From Xanthobacteraceae bacterium (GTDB lineage: Bacteria; Pseudomonadota; Alphaproteobacteria; Rhizobiales; Xanthobacteraceae), in NCBI GenBank assembly GCA_028290465.1, contig JAQGJU010000080.1:1-61921 (forward strand): a stretch of DNA of 61,921 nucleotides, given 5' to 3'. This document shows, piece after piece, positions 53,084-61,267 of the stretch. Numbering within the stretch: position 1 is the stretch's first letter; the number at the start of each line of letters is the position of its first letter. The position numbers and the translations under genes are program-made. The notes beneath the pieces are model-generated. The model made no database searches and was not told the origin of the DNA. It was given only the letters and a program-made list of their open reading frames with translations.

Positions 53084-54457
53084 CTATCCTTGAAGCGGCG
53101 ACAGGTCGATCGGCCCGGAGAACATGGTGTGGGCGCAGGTCAGCGCCGCCTCGGTCTTGGCCGGTGTCCAGCCGCCATGCAGGCAATTGCGCCGGAACTT
53201 GTCATCGATATCGGCGCGCGACAGCGGCTCATGCGCGCCGCCGCGCAGATGCGGCTGGCGCTCCTCGATAGTGGTGCCGTCCTTCAACGTGACGCGCAGG
53301 TGGCCGGTGAACTCGCGCGGATACGGATTGTCCGGGTCGACCTTGAAGCGAATCTTGCTGGCCAGCGCCAGCACGGCGGGATCGTGCACCGCCTCGTCGG
53401 TGAAGGCTTCGAGCCCAACACCGTCATGCACCAAGGCGTAAGCGATACAGTACGGCATCGAGAACTTCGCGCCATAGCCGTTCGACGGCTTCTGCTTGGC
53501 GGCGAGCGGCTCCCACAGCCGATGCAAAATGCCCTCGGCGGTGTCGCAGACGATTTCCTTGATGCTCTCCGGCTTGACGCCTTGCGCCACGATCCGGCGG
53601 GCGCAATCGATATAGGGGTGGATCATGGTGCCGCACGGATACGGCTTGAAGGCCAGCGTCTGCGTCACCCAGCGGGTGCCGAAATCGCCGATCAACTGTT
53701 CATAATCGCCATCACGCGTGTGCGCGAAGCCGTTGAACAACCCGTGCACGCCCTCGAACACGGTGCGCGGCCCGGAAAATCCAGCGCGGCCGAGCAATGC
53801 TGCGCGCAGACCGGATTGCGCCGCCCAGCCGGCATGCATGCGCTTGGTCGAGGCGCCCTCGGCCAGATACTCGATGATGCCGCTCGCCATGCTGCCGGCG
53901 ACGCCGAGTGCATCGACGGTCTGCCGGCGGTCCAACTGAAGCGTCGCCGCAACACCGGCGGCGGCGCCCATCGCGCCGAATACCGACGTCGGATGAAAGC
54001 CGGCTTTATGTACCGCCTTCGGCGCCACCAGGCTCAACCGGCATAGCACCTCGACCCCGACCGCGATGCCGCGCAACGCCGCCTCGCCGTCAAGATGGTC
54101 ACGCTCGCAGGCCGCAAACACGGCCGGCACGATCACGGCCCCGGCATGCACCGGACCGCCCTCGAACGTGTCATCGAAATCCTCGCCATGCGTCGCGGTA
54201 CCGTTGACGAAGGCGGCAGCGCCGGCGCTGAACGTCCTCGTGTGGCCGATCGCCGTGCGCCCGCCCACCGAATCGAACGCCACCATCGCGCTCCGGACAT
54301 AGTCCTGTTTGCGCGCGGTGACGCACAGCCCGATGACGTCGATCACCAGTTGGTCGCACTTCTCACGCAGCGCCTTCGGCACCGGCGTCACCTTGAGCGT
54401 CAGGATACGGTCGGCGAGCCGCTCGGCAATGGAGATGTCGGGAACGGATTCGGCCAT
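53084..54457 (-). CDS. MmgE/PrpD-family protein (2-methylcitrate-dehydratase-like)
   Basis: A 457-residue member of the MmgE/PrpD family, which includes 2-methylcitrate dehydratase, cis-aconitate decarboxylase and iminodisuccinate epimerase. The typical N-terminal helical domain has the segment NGTATHGEDFDDTFEGGPVHAGAVIVPA, and mid-sequence H-A-G-W-A-A-Q-S-G-L-R-A-A-L-L. GAGGTGAC precedes the ATG. It is six bases behind the permease, so it is encoded with the importer. It probably dehydrates or isomerises a tricarboxylate or similar imported acid. Confidence 0.9.
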   Translation of the reverse strand: MAESVPDISIAERLADRILTLKVTPVPKALREKCDQLVIDVIGLCVTARKQDYVRSAMVAFDSVGGRTAIGHTRTFSAGAAAFVNGTATHGEDFDDTFEGGPVHAGAVIVPAVFAACERDHLDGEAALRGIAVGVEVLCRLSLVAPKAVHKAGFHPTSVFGAMGAAAGVAATLQLDRRQTVDALGVAGSMASGIIEYLAEGASTKRMHAGWAAQSGLRAALLGRAGFSGPRTVFEGVHGLFNGFAHTRDGDYEQLIGDFGTRWVTQTLAFKPYPCGTMIHPYIDCARRIVAQGVKPESIKEIVCDTAEGILHRLWEPLAAKQKPSNGYGAKFSMPYCIAYALVHDGVGLEAFTDEAVHDPAVLALASKIRFKVDPDNPYPREFTGHLRVTLKDGTTIEERQPHLRGGAHEPLSRADIDDKFRRNCLHGGWTPAKTEAALTCAHTMFSGPIDLSPLQG

Positions 54458-54463
54458 GTCACC

Positions 54464-56194
54464 TCAGGTGTTGCGCAGTCTTACGCCGCCGCCGAAGCCC
54501 GGGACTCGGTTGGCCAGGATCACGACCGCATAGGTGATCGCCAGCATCATCAGGCCGAGCACCGAGATGGCGGCAAGATCGCCGCTCTCGTTGAGGTCGA
54601 AGATCAGCACCGAAATCACCTTGGTCTCCGACGTGAACAGCATAATGGCTGCCGAGAGTTCCCGCATCACCCCAACGAACACAAAACACCAAGTGGCGAT
54701 CACGCTGGTGCGCAGCAAGGGTGCCGTAATATGCGCCAACGATTGCAGCCGGGTGGCGCCGAGGATGCGGCTCGCCTCCTCCAGATCGACATGGACGGTA
54801 CGGAACCCGGTTTGCAATTGCTGATAGGCGGCCGGTAGCGCGATGGTGACGAACGCAATCAAGAGAATCCATAACGTGCCGTACAGCACGAAGGGCGGCC
54901 GCGTGTAGCTCAGGAACAGCCCGACGCCGAGCACGATGCCCGGAATCGCGACCGGCGCGGTCGCCAGGAAGCCCAGCACGCGATAACCCGGCACGGCCTT
55001 GCGCGTCGTCACATAGGCGGTCACCACCGCCAGCAGCGTGCAGATCGTCGCCGTCAGGATGCCGAGAATGAACGTGTTCTTCAAAGCGAGCTTGGTCGCT
55101 GACAGTTCGAAGAACACGAACTCGATATTATGGAAGGTGAAGTTGTCGAATGAGACGACCTTGGACGCCACTTTGGAGAAGGTGGCGTTGAGCAGCGCCC
55201 CATAGGGCAGGAACACCGGGCATAGCATCACCACGATGCACAGGATCAAAGCCGGCCAGCGCAGCGCGCCGAGCTTTACCAGCCGCGGCTCACCGGTCTT
55301 GCCGCCGACCACCGAGAAGCCGCGCCGGCCGAGAATCTTATGCTCGGCACGCAGCAGGGCGACAGTGAGCAGCAGCAGCGGCAGCGCCGCCGCGGCGGCG
55401 AGTTCGGCCTTGGGCGGATACTGGAACAGGCTCCAGATCTTGGTCGTCATGGTGTGGAAGCCGGCCGGCAATGCGAGAATCGCCGGCGAGCCGAACAGCG
55501 TCATCGCCTGCAGGAACGCCACCAGCGCCCCGGCCAGCAGCGCCGGCATCGCCAGCGGAATGGTGATGCGCCGCGCCGTCGCGAAGGCCCGGCCGCCGAG
55601 GATGGATGAGGCGTCTTCGAGATCGCCTGGAATGCGATCCAACGTGTTGGCGACCAGCACGAACACGTAAGGGAACGTGTAGCAGGAGATCACGAAGACC
55701 AAGCCGGTGAAGGAATAGATGTTGAACAGATGCGAGTCGCTGCCGGCGCCGGTCCAGGCGCGGTATGCTTGATTGAGCAGGCCGCTGTTCGGCGCCGCCA
55801 GCAGTTCCCAGGCAATGGCGCCGAGGAATGGCGGGGTGACGAACGACGCCGTCACCAAGGCGCGGACCGTACGCGACATCGGCAGATCGGTGCGCGCGAC
55901 CAGCCAGCCCATCGGGGCGGCGACCACGCAGCAGATCAAGGAGGTCAATGTCGCGATGGTCAGCGTGGTGAGCAGCGGCTCAAGCAGCACCGGATCGGTG
56001 ACGAGCTGCTTGAAGTTCGCCAACGTGAAGGCGCCGCTCTTATCGGTGACGCTGTAATAGGCGAGCCACGTCATCGGCAGCAGGATCAGGCCGCACAATA
56101 CGAGCGCGAACGCCGCGATCAGCGGCGTCGACATGTCGAAGCCGCTGTTGCGGCGCTGCATCGGGGCTGGTGTAGACGTCGCGAGTGTCGTCAC
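54464..56194 (-). CDS. iron/spermidine/2-aminoethylphosphonate-type ABC transporter permease (fused two-domain)
   Basis: A 576-residue permease with about twelve membrane segments arranged as two BPD_transp domains in one chain, the FbpB/ThiP layout. EAA loops are visible in each half (EDASSILGGRAFATARRITIPLAMP and EEASRILGATRLQSLAHITAPLL-like). It starts with GTG one base after the binding-protein stop, so translation is coupled. The imported ligand could be ferric iron or, given the catabolic neighbours, an organic anion. Confidence 0.9.
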   Translation of the reverse strand: MTTLATSTPAPMQRRNSGFDMSTPLIAAFALVLCGLILLPMTWLAYYSVTDKSGAFTLANFKQLVTDPVLLEPLLTTLTIATLTSLICCVVAAPMGWLVARTDLPMSRTVRALVTASFVTPPFLGAIAWELLAAPNSGLLNQAYRAWTGAGSDSHLFNIYSFTGLVFVISCYTFPYVFVLVANTLDRIPGDLEDASSILGGRAFATARRITIPLAMPALLAGALVAFLQAMTLFGSPAILALPAGFHTMTTKIWSLFQYPPKAELAAAAALPLLLLTVALLRAEHKILGRRGFSVVGGKTGEPRLVKLGALRWPALILCIVVMLCPVFLPYGALLNATFSKVASKVVSFDNFTFHNIEFVFFELSATKLALKNTFILGILTATICTLLAVVTAYVTTRKAVPGYRVLGFLATAPVAIPGIVLGVGLFLSYTRPPFVLYGTLWILLIAFVTIALPAAYQQLQTGFRTVHVDLEEASRILGATRLQSLAHITAPLLRTSVIATWCFVFVGVMRELSAAIMLFTSETKVISVLIFDLNESGDLAAISVLGLMMLAITYAVVILANRVPGFGGGVRLRNT

Positions 56195-56195
56195 A

Positions 56196-57260
56196 CTACA
56201 CCTTGAACAGCTTGACGTAGCGCGCTTTGATCTCTTCGCCCTGCTTGGCGACGCCGGCCGGATCGTCCTTCAGGGTCTTGATGTCCTTGAGCAGCTTATG
56301 GCCGGGCCTTTCTTTGGTCTGCGGGTGCACCGATCGCAGACCGCCGAAGTCGACGATCAACTGCTGCGCTTCCGGCGTGAAGCTGAAGATCTGGAACAAT
56401 CGCGCGGCGTTCGGGTTCGGCGCCGCTTTGAAGATGCCGTTGGGCCCAATGATGATTGGCGAGCCTTCGGTCGCATACACGACCTCGACCGGCGACTTCT
56501 TGTCCATCAGTTGGAACAGGTTGTACTCGTTGCCGTCGCACATGACGGAGCGCTCGCCGAGCGCGAGTTTCTTGGGCGGATCGGCCGAGGACTGCACCTG
56601 CATGACGTTCTGCTGCGCCAGCTTTTCGAAATAAGGCCAGCCGAGATCGCGCGCCATCTGGAATGTCGCCGTCATGATGGTGCCGCTGTAGCCCGGATGC
56701 GCCTTGACCATCTTGCCCTTCCATTTCGGATCGAGCAGGTCGGCGAAGCTTTTCGGTGCATCTTCGGGCTTCACCAGGTCGGTGTTGTAGCCGATGGTGC
56801 AGAGCCAGACTCGGAACGATGCGAACTGTCCGTCGGGATCCTTGTGCTCGGCCGGATAATGCTTGGCGACATCCTCGGGCACGAACGGCGCCAGGATGCC
56901 GTCTTCCTTCCACGTGATGAAATGCGCGGCATCCGACGAATTGACCACGTCAACGGCGTGCACGCGGCTGGAATATTCCTGGCCGATGCGCTGGAACACC
57001 CGTTCGGCGCCGGAGCGTTCGACCCGCACCGCGATGCCGGGATACCGCGCCTCGAAGGTCTTGGCGACGCGCTCGGCGAGCGGCAGGTCGACCGACGTAT
57101 ACCAGACGACCTTGCCTTCCTTCTGGGCCGCCGCGATCAGTTCGGGCGTCGCTGAACTGGGCGGCGGGGCCGCGGCGCGAATCGGTGAGGCGAACACGGT
57201 ACTGGCCACGATGGAGGTCGAAGCTTTGAGTACGTCACGCCTGGAGAAATGCTGTCGCAT
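56196..57260 (-). CDS. periplasmic substrate-binding protein of the FbpA/extracellular solute-binding family 1 type
   Basis: A 354-residue receptor with a Tat-like leader (S-R-R-D-V-L-K, then a hydrophobic stretch, cleavage after PIRAAA). The start of the mature domain, EGKVVWYTSVDLPLAERVAKTFEARYPGI, is typical of the Fe3+/thiamine/phosphonate-binding group. The tyrosine pair used for iron by FbpA is not evident, so an organic ligand is possible. AAGGAGGACAGACG precedes the ATG. A 17-bp tandem repeat lies between it and the ATPase gene. Confidence 0.88.
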   Translation of the reverse strand: MRQHFSRRDVLKASTSIVASTVFASPIRAAAPPPSSATPELIAAAQKEGKVVWYTSVDLPLAERVAKTFEARYPGIAVRVERSGAERVFQRIGQEYSSRVHAVDVVNSSDAAHFITWKEDGILAPFVPEDVAKHYPAEHKDPDGQFASFRVWLCTIGYNTDLVKPEDAPKSFADLLDPKWKGKMVKAHPGYSGTIMTATFQMARDLGWPYFEKLAQQNVMQVQSSADPPKKLALGERSVMCDGNEYNLFQLMDKKSPVEVVYATEGSPIIIGPNGIFKAAPNPNAARLFQIFSFTPEAQQLIVDFGGLRSVHPQTKERPGHKLLKDIKTLKDDPAGVAKQGEEIKARYVKLFKV

Positions 57261-57287
57261 CGTCTGTCCTCCTTGTGGTCGCCCCGT

Positions 57288-57321
57288 GTCTTCCGTTTCT
57301 TCTCGTCTTCCGTTTCTTGTC
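57288..57321. repeat. 17-bp tandem duplication
   Basis: GTCTTCCGTTTCTTCTC and GTCTTCCGTTTCTTGTC lie head-to-tail (one mismatch), with a partial third copy GTTCTT, in the 83-base gap between ATPase and binding-protein genes. Confidence 0.8.
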
Positions 57322-57343
57322 GTTCTTATCGGTGACGTTGAAA

Positions 57344-58405
57344 TTACCGTTCCAGGGCTCGGCATCGCTCGGGCGGCACTTGGATGAATACCGGCGCGCC
57401 TTGCGGAATGTCATCCTCGGCGGCCGTGATCACACGCAACTGCGTGCCGCCTTCGACCTCGATCATATAATCCCGGCTGCCGCCGAGAAATACCTGCCTG
57501 ACCACGCTGGCCGGGAACACGTTCGGCACGTCACTGGGACGTGTCGCCGACAGCCTTATGTCGTGCTGGCGGATCGATACCGGCGTATCGCGACCGGACA
57601 CCAGCCTGGCGCCGTTACAGCGCAGCACGCCGCCCGCGAAGGCCACGCCGTCGCGCTCCACCGCGGGGCCGCGCACGACATTGCTGGAGCCGATGAAGCG
57701 AGCAACGAATTCCGAACGCGGCCGGTCGTAGATGTCTTGCGGTGAGCCGGCCTGTTCGATCTTGCCGCCGTTCATCACCGCGATCACGTCGGCCGTGGTC
57801 ATCGCCTCGGACTGGTCGTGCGTGACATAGACCGTGGTATAGCGATAGGCGTCGTGTAGACGCCGGACCTCGAAGCGCATTTCCTCGCGCAGATTGGCGT
57901 CGAGGTTGGACAGCGGCTCATCGAGCAGCAAGGTTTCGGGCTCCACGATGAGCGCCCGCGCCAGTGCGACACGCTGCTGCTGGCCGCCGGACAGTTCGCC
58001 CGGATAGCGGTCGGCCAATATGTCGAGCTTCGTGGTGGCCAGGATGGCGTTGAGCTTCTGGTCGATGGTGGCGCGATCGACTTTGCGCAGCGTCAGGCCA
58101 TACGCGACGTTCTGCGCCACCGTCATATGCGGCCACAGTGCGTAACTCTGGAAGATCATCGACATCTGGCGCCGCTCGGGCGGCACCGTGCGGGCCGGCG
58201 ACGACACAAGGCGGTCGCCGACATGAATTTCGCCCGCCGTCGGCTCGGCGAAGCCGGCAATCAGCCGGAGGGTCGTCGTCTTACCGCAACCCGACGGGCC
58301 GAGCAGGCAGACCAGACTGCCATGCGCAATGGTGAGCGACACGTCGTCGACCACCGCCAACGACCCATACCGCTTGGTGAGGCCTCGCAACTCGACCGAC
58401 GCCAA
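57344..58405 (-). CDS. ABC transporter ATP-binding protein (PotA/FbpC type)
   Basis: A 353-residue ATPase with Walker A GPSGCGKTT, signature ELSGGQQQRVALARAL, Walker B TLLLDEPLSNLD and H-loop VTHDQSEAM. A C-terminal TOBE regulatory domain (about 265-353) is typical of the MOI subfamily. The TTG start at 58405 follows GGGAGG. It heads the ATPase-receptor-permease-MmgE-SDR block. Confidence 0.92.
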   Translation of the reverse strand: MASVELRGLTKRYGSLAVVDDVSLTIAHGSLVCLLGPSGCGKTTTLRLIAGFAEPTAGEIHVGDRLVSSPARTVPPERRQMSMIFQSYALWPHMTVAQNVAYGLTLRKVDRATIDQKLNAILATTKLDILADRYPGELSGGQQQRVALARALIVEPETLLLDEPLSNLDANLREEMRFEVRRLHDAYRYTTVYVTHDQSEAMTTADVIAVMNGGKIEQAGSPQDIYDRPRSEFVARFIGSSNVVRGPAVERDGVAFAGGVLRCNGARLVSGRDTPVSIRQHDIRLSATRPSDVPNVFPASVVRQVFLGGSRDYMIEVEGGTQLRVITAAEDDIPQGAPVFIQVPPERCRALER

Positions 58406-58541
58406 TGGCCGTCCTCCCTGATGTTACGACGGCCGCGTTCGAGCGCGGCTTCTGTCGTCAGTCTAGCAAGCAAACCAGCTTAACGATCAATCCCCATGGT
58501 CGGCAATTTTATCCGCCGGTTCCCGGTGCCTTAAAGTTAAG

Positions 58542-59333
58542 CTAGGTCCCGGAGAACACCGGTTTGCGCTTCTCCATGAAGGCGGCGCGGCCTTCCTGAT
58601 AATCCTTGCTGTCAAAGCATTTTTTGACCAGCGCGGCGCAGCGGGCGAGATCGCGCTGGCTCTCGTCCTTCGTCACCTCGCCGACGATCGCCTTGGCGGC
58701 ATTCACGGTCATGGGCGCATTACCGGCGATCGTCGCCGCATAGTCCATGACGAAGGCTTCAACCTCGGCGTCGGGCAGCACGCGGTTCACCAGATTCATC
58801 TGCTGGGCTTCGGCTGCGCTGAACTGTCGCGCGGTAAAGAAGATTTCCTTGGTGAAGGACGCGCCGACAACGTCGACGAAGCGGCGAATGCCCGAATAGC
58901 CATAGCCGAGACCGAGCTTGGCGGCCGGCAGCGCGAACCGCGACACGTCGGAGCAGACCCGCAGGTCGCAGCACACCGCAAGCCCGAGCCCGCCGCCGAC
59001 ACAATAGCCGCGGATCATCGCGATGGTCGGCTTCGGAAACTGGTGGATGGTGGTGTAGGCCTTCTCAACCACGGTGTTGTAATGCACCACCGCCGCCTCG
59101 TTGGAGCGTTCGTCACCGAACTTGGAGATGTCGGCGCCCGACACGAACGCCTTGCCGCCCGCGCCGGTCAGCACCACCACACGGATCTCGTCGTCCTTGG
59201 CGAAATCCTCGAGGATACGCGTGGTCGCGTCCCACATCTCCAGCGACACCGCGTTGTGGCGCTCCGGATTATTGAAAATCACGGTGCCGACCTGGCCATC
59301 CTTGCGCGAAAGCATCTTGTCGGTCTGCGTCAT
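58542..59333 (-). CDS. enoyl-CoA hydratase/isomerase-family (crotonase) protein without the two canonical glutamates
   Basis: A 263-residue crotonase. The oxyanion-hole sequences are kept (SGADI near 65-69 and YCVGGGLGLAV near 110-120). The two hydratase glutamates, normally in G-G-C-E-L and P-E, are Gly117 (GGGLGLA) and Ala137 (ALPA). Simple hydration is therefore unlikely; hydrolase, decarboxylase or isomerase chemistry is possible. It lies 30 bases behind the CaiB/BaiF gene, so the two act on the same acyl-CoA pool. Confidence 0.9.
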   Translation of the reverse strand: MTQTDKMLSRKDGQVGTVIFNNPERHNAVSLEMWDATTRILEDFAKDDEIRVVVLTGAGGKAFVSGADISKFGDERSNEAAVVHYNTVVEKAYTTIHQFPKPTIAMIRGYCVGGGLGLAVCCDLRVCSDVSRFALPAAKLGLGYGYSGIRRFVDVVGASFTKEIFFTARQFSAAEAQQMNLVNRVLPDAEVEAFVMDYAATIAGNAPMTVNAAKAIVGEVTKDESQRDLARCAALVKKCFDSKDYQEGRAAFMEKRKPVFSGT

Positions 59334-59363
59334 GCCTTATCCCCGTTTTATCCTGGAACGGAC

Positions 59364-60557
59364 TTAGATCGCCTTCGCGGCGCGCAACCCATCGATATCC
59401 TGCGCGCTGAAACCAAACTCTTTAAGCACTTCGTCGGTGTGCTCGCCTAATTCCGGCGTCGGCGCCGCCAGCCGGCTCGGCGTCCGCGACATATCGATCG
59501 GCTGACCAACCAAGGTCGTTTTGCCGCCTCCCGGCATCGCGACGTCCTGGGCGATCCCGAGATGCCGCACCTGCGGATCGGCGAACGCCTGATCGATCGA
59601 ATTGATCGGCCCGCACGGCACGCCGGCCGTGTTCATCGCCTCGACCCATTCCGCGCTGGTGCGCGCCACCGTTCGGCGGTCGATCTCGACGCTCAGCGCA
59701 TTGCGATTCTTGGACCGCGCCGCGCTGGTCTTGTAGTCGGGATGCTCCATCAGTTCGGTCGCGCCGATGGTGTTGCACAGCCGTTCCCACATCTGATGGC
59801 CGGTGGTCGCGATGTTGATGTGACCGTCGGCCGTCTTGAACACCCCGGTCGGAATGCTGGTCGGATGGTTATTGCCGGCCTGCCCGGCGACATCCTTGGC
59901 GATCAGCCAGCGCGCCGCCTGAAAATCCAGCATGAATATCTGCGCCTGCAGCAGCGAGGTCTGCACCCACTGGCCCTTGCCGGACTGGGCACGCTCCAGC
60001 AGCGCCACCATGATGCCGAGCGCGCAGAACAACCCGGCCGTCAGATCCGCGACCGGAATGCCGACCCGCATCGGACCGTGCCCGGGCTCGCCGGTGATCG
60101 ACATCAGGCCACCGATGCCCTGCGCGATCTGGTCGAAGCCCGGCCGCTCACGATACGGCCCATCCTGGCCGAAGCCGGAAATGCTGGCATAGACCAGACG
60201 CGGATTGATCTTGCTCAGCGTCGCGTAATCGATGCCCAGGCGGTCCTTGACGTCCGGCCGATAGTTTTCGATCACCACGTCGGCCTGTTCGACCAGACGG
60301 AAGAACGCGGCGCGGCCGGCCGCCTCTTTCAGGTTCAGCGTGATGCCGCGTTTGTTGCGGTGCAAATTCTGAAAATCGGGATTGTCACGCGGGCCGCCGA
60401 TCGGCTCGCCGCCGTCCGGATCGGCCGGCTGCTCGATTTTGATGACGTTGGCGCCCCAGTCGGCGAGTTGCCGGGCGGCGGTCGGGCCGGCCCGCACCCG
60501 GGTCAAATCCAGCACCGTCAAGCGCGAAAGGGCTTCCGAAGCGCGAGGAAACGGCAT
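59364..60557 (-). CDS. CaiB/BaiF (class III) CoA-transferase
   Basis: A 397-residue class III CoA-transferase, which activates an acid by CoA exchange. Family features are the N-terminal LTVLDLTRVRAGPTAARQLADWGANVIKIE and the region PGFDQIAQGIGGLMSITG, whose Asp is the probable covalent catalyst. I prefer the ATG at 60557, with GGAG eleven bases upstream, to the one at 60578, which has no ribosome-binding site. It is the first gene of the minus-strand catabolic group; its upstream region holds a type-A repeat. Confidence 0.9.
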   Translation of the reverse strand: MPFPRASEALSRLTVLDLTRVRAGPTAARQLADWGANVIKIEQPADPDGGEPIGGPRDNPDFQNLHRNKRGITLNLKEAAGRAAFFRLVEQADVVIENYRPDVKDRLGIDYATLSKINPRLVYASISGFGQDGPYRERPGFDQIAQGIGGLMSITGEPGHGPMRVGIPVADLTAGLFCALGIMVALLERAQSGKGQWVQTSLLQAQIFMLDFQAARWLIAKDVAGQAGNNHPTSIPTGVFKTADGHINIATTGHQMWERLCNTIGATELMEHPDYKTSAARSKNRNALSVEIDRRTVARTSAEWVEAMNTAGVPCGPINSIDQAFADPQVRHLGIAQDVAMPGGGKTTLVGQPIDMSRTPSRLAAPTPELGEHTDEVLKEFGFSAQDIDGLRAAKAI

Positions 60558-60770
60558 TTTTGAAGCGTCTCCAACCATTTTTTTGTGATGAGTCTTAGCC
60601 GAAGGGGGAGACGATTCACGATATCGGGTCCGTTGTCCACCTCTCGCCTTCACCAGAAAGCCTAAAAGACCGCGCATCGTCCTAGTGTGGTGGATTTGAA
60701 GGTCCTATTGTCGCGGCAAGCTCGCAGAAGAACTTAAAATCCAAAACCACACTAGAAACATTAGCTTACT

Positions 60771-60881
60771 AGAGCGCGTCCAGCAAAAGTGGACACCGGT
60801 TTTGCGTCCGGACGCGCTCTAAGTGTTTAGATAGACGCGTTTTCTTCACGCGAACCGGAGGCCACTTCGCTTGAAAACGCT
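60771..60881 (+). repeat. type-A composite palindromic repeat, copy 4
   Basis: Module one (60771-60820) runs AGAGCGCGTCC to GGACGCGCTCT around the AAAAGTGGACACCGGTTTT core. Module two runs GACGCGTTTTC to GAAAACGCT around GCGAACCGGAGGCCACTTCGC. It lies in the 455-base gap between the divergent CaiB/BaiF and DUF6494 genes; the rest of the gap holds a 13-bp inverted repeat and a 12-bp direct repeat but no gene I can support. Confidence 0.87.
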
Positions 60882-60894
60882 CCGTTGTCCCTTT

Positions 60895-60947
60895 GATTCC
60901 GAAGTTCGCCACAGAGGGTACCGCAAGGGTGAGTGAACTTCGGAATC
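60895..60947. repeat. 13-bp inverted repeat upstream of the DUF6494 gene
   Basis: GATTCCGAAGTTC (60895-60907) and GAACTTCGGAATC (60935-60947) are perfect complements separated by 27 bases. A direct repeat CGAACCATTGAG (60960-60971 and 60981-60992) follows. They could be regulatory or remnants of a mobile element. Confidence 0.6.
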
Positions 60948-61012
60948 GGGATACGAGTGCGAACCATTGAGCCTGCAGTCCGAACCATTGAGACTGGAGC
61001 ATGGAGACCGCT

Positions 61013-61219
61013 ATGAACGAAGATGCCTTCAACGCCAGCATGCGCAAATTCCTGAAGACCGTGGGCGTCACCTCGCAGCGCGAGATCGAACAGGCGGTTC
61101 GCGCCGCGGTCGCGGCTGGGCGGCTTAAGGGCACCGAAAATCTGCCTGCCAAGGTCGTGCTCACCCTCGGCGGCGTCGAACTGACCCATGAGATCGCCGG
61201 CACGATCGAACTGGGATGA
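61013..61219 (+). CDS. DUF6494-family small protein
   Basis: A 68-residue cytoplasmic protein of unknown function. The sequence M-N-E-D-A-F-N-A-S-M-R-K-F-L-K-T-V-G-V-T-S-Q-R-E-I-E has the N-terminal helix typical of DUF6494, with a short beta-containing C-terminus (KVVLTLGGVELTHEIAGTIEL). I chose the ATG at 61013 because GGAG is six bases upstream; an ATG at 61001 is in frame. It is 48 bases ahead of the S10 peptidase and may be co-transcribed. Confidence 0.8.
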   Translation: MNEDAFNASMRKFLKTVGVTSQREIEQAVRAAVAAGRLKGTENLPAKVVLTLGGVELTHEIAGTIELG

Positions 61220-61267
61220 CGCGAATTTGATGCCGCCGACCACACCCACCGGCCGCAGGATCGCACC

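Noticed and set aside
52229-54046. A 605-codon plus-strand open frame opposite the SDR and MmgE/PrpD genes
   Set aside because: It is the complement of two clear enzymes and has shadow-type composition.
5158-60881. CRISPR array suggested by recurring palindromic units
   Set aside because: The repeats are dispersed single copies tens of kilobases apart, with no spacers and no cas genes.
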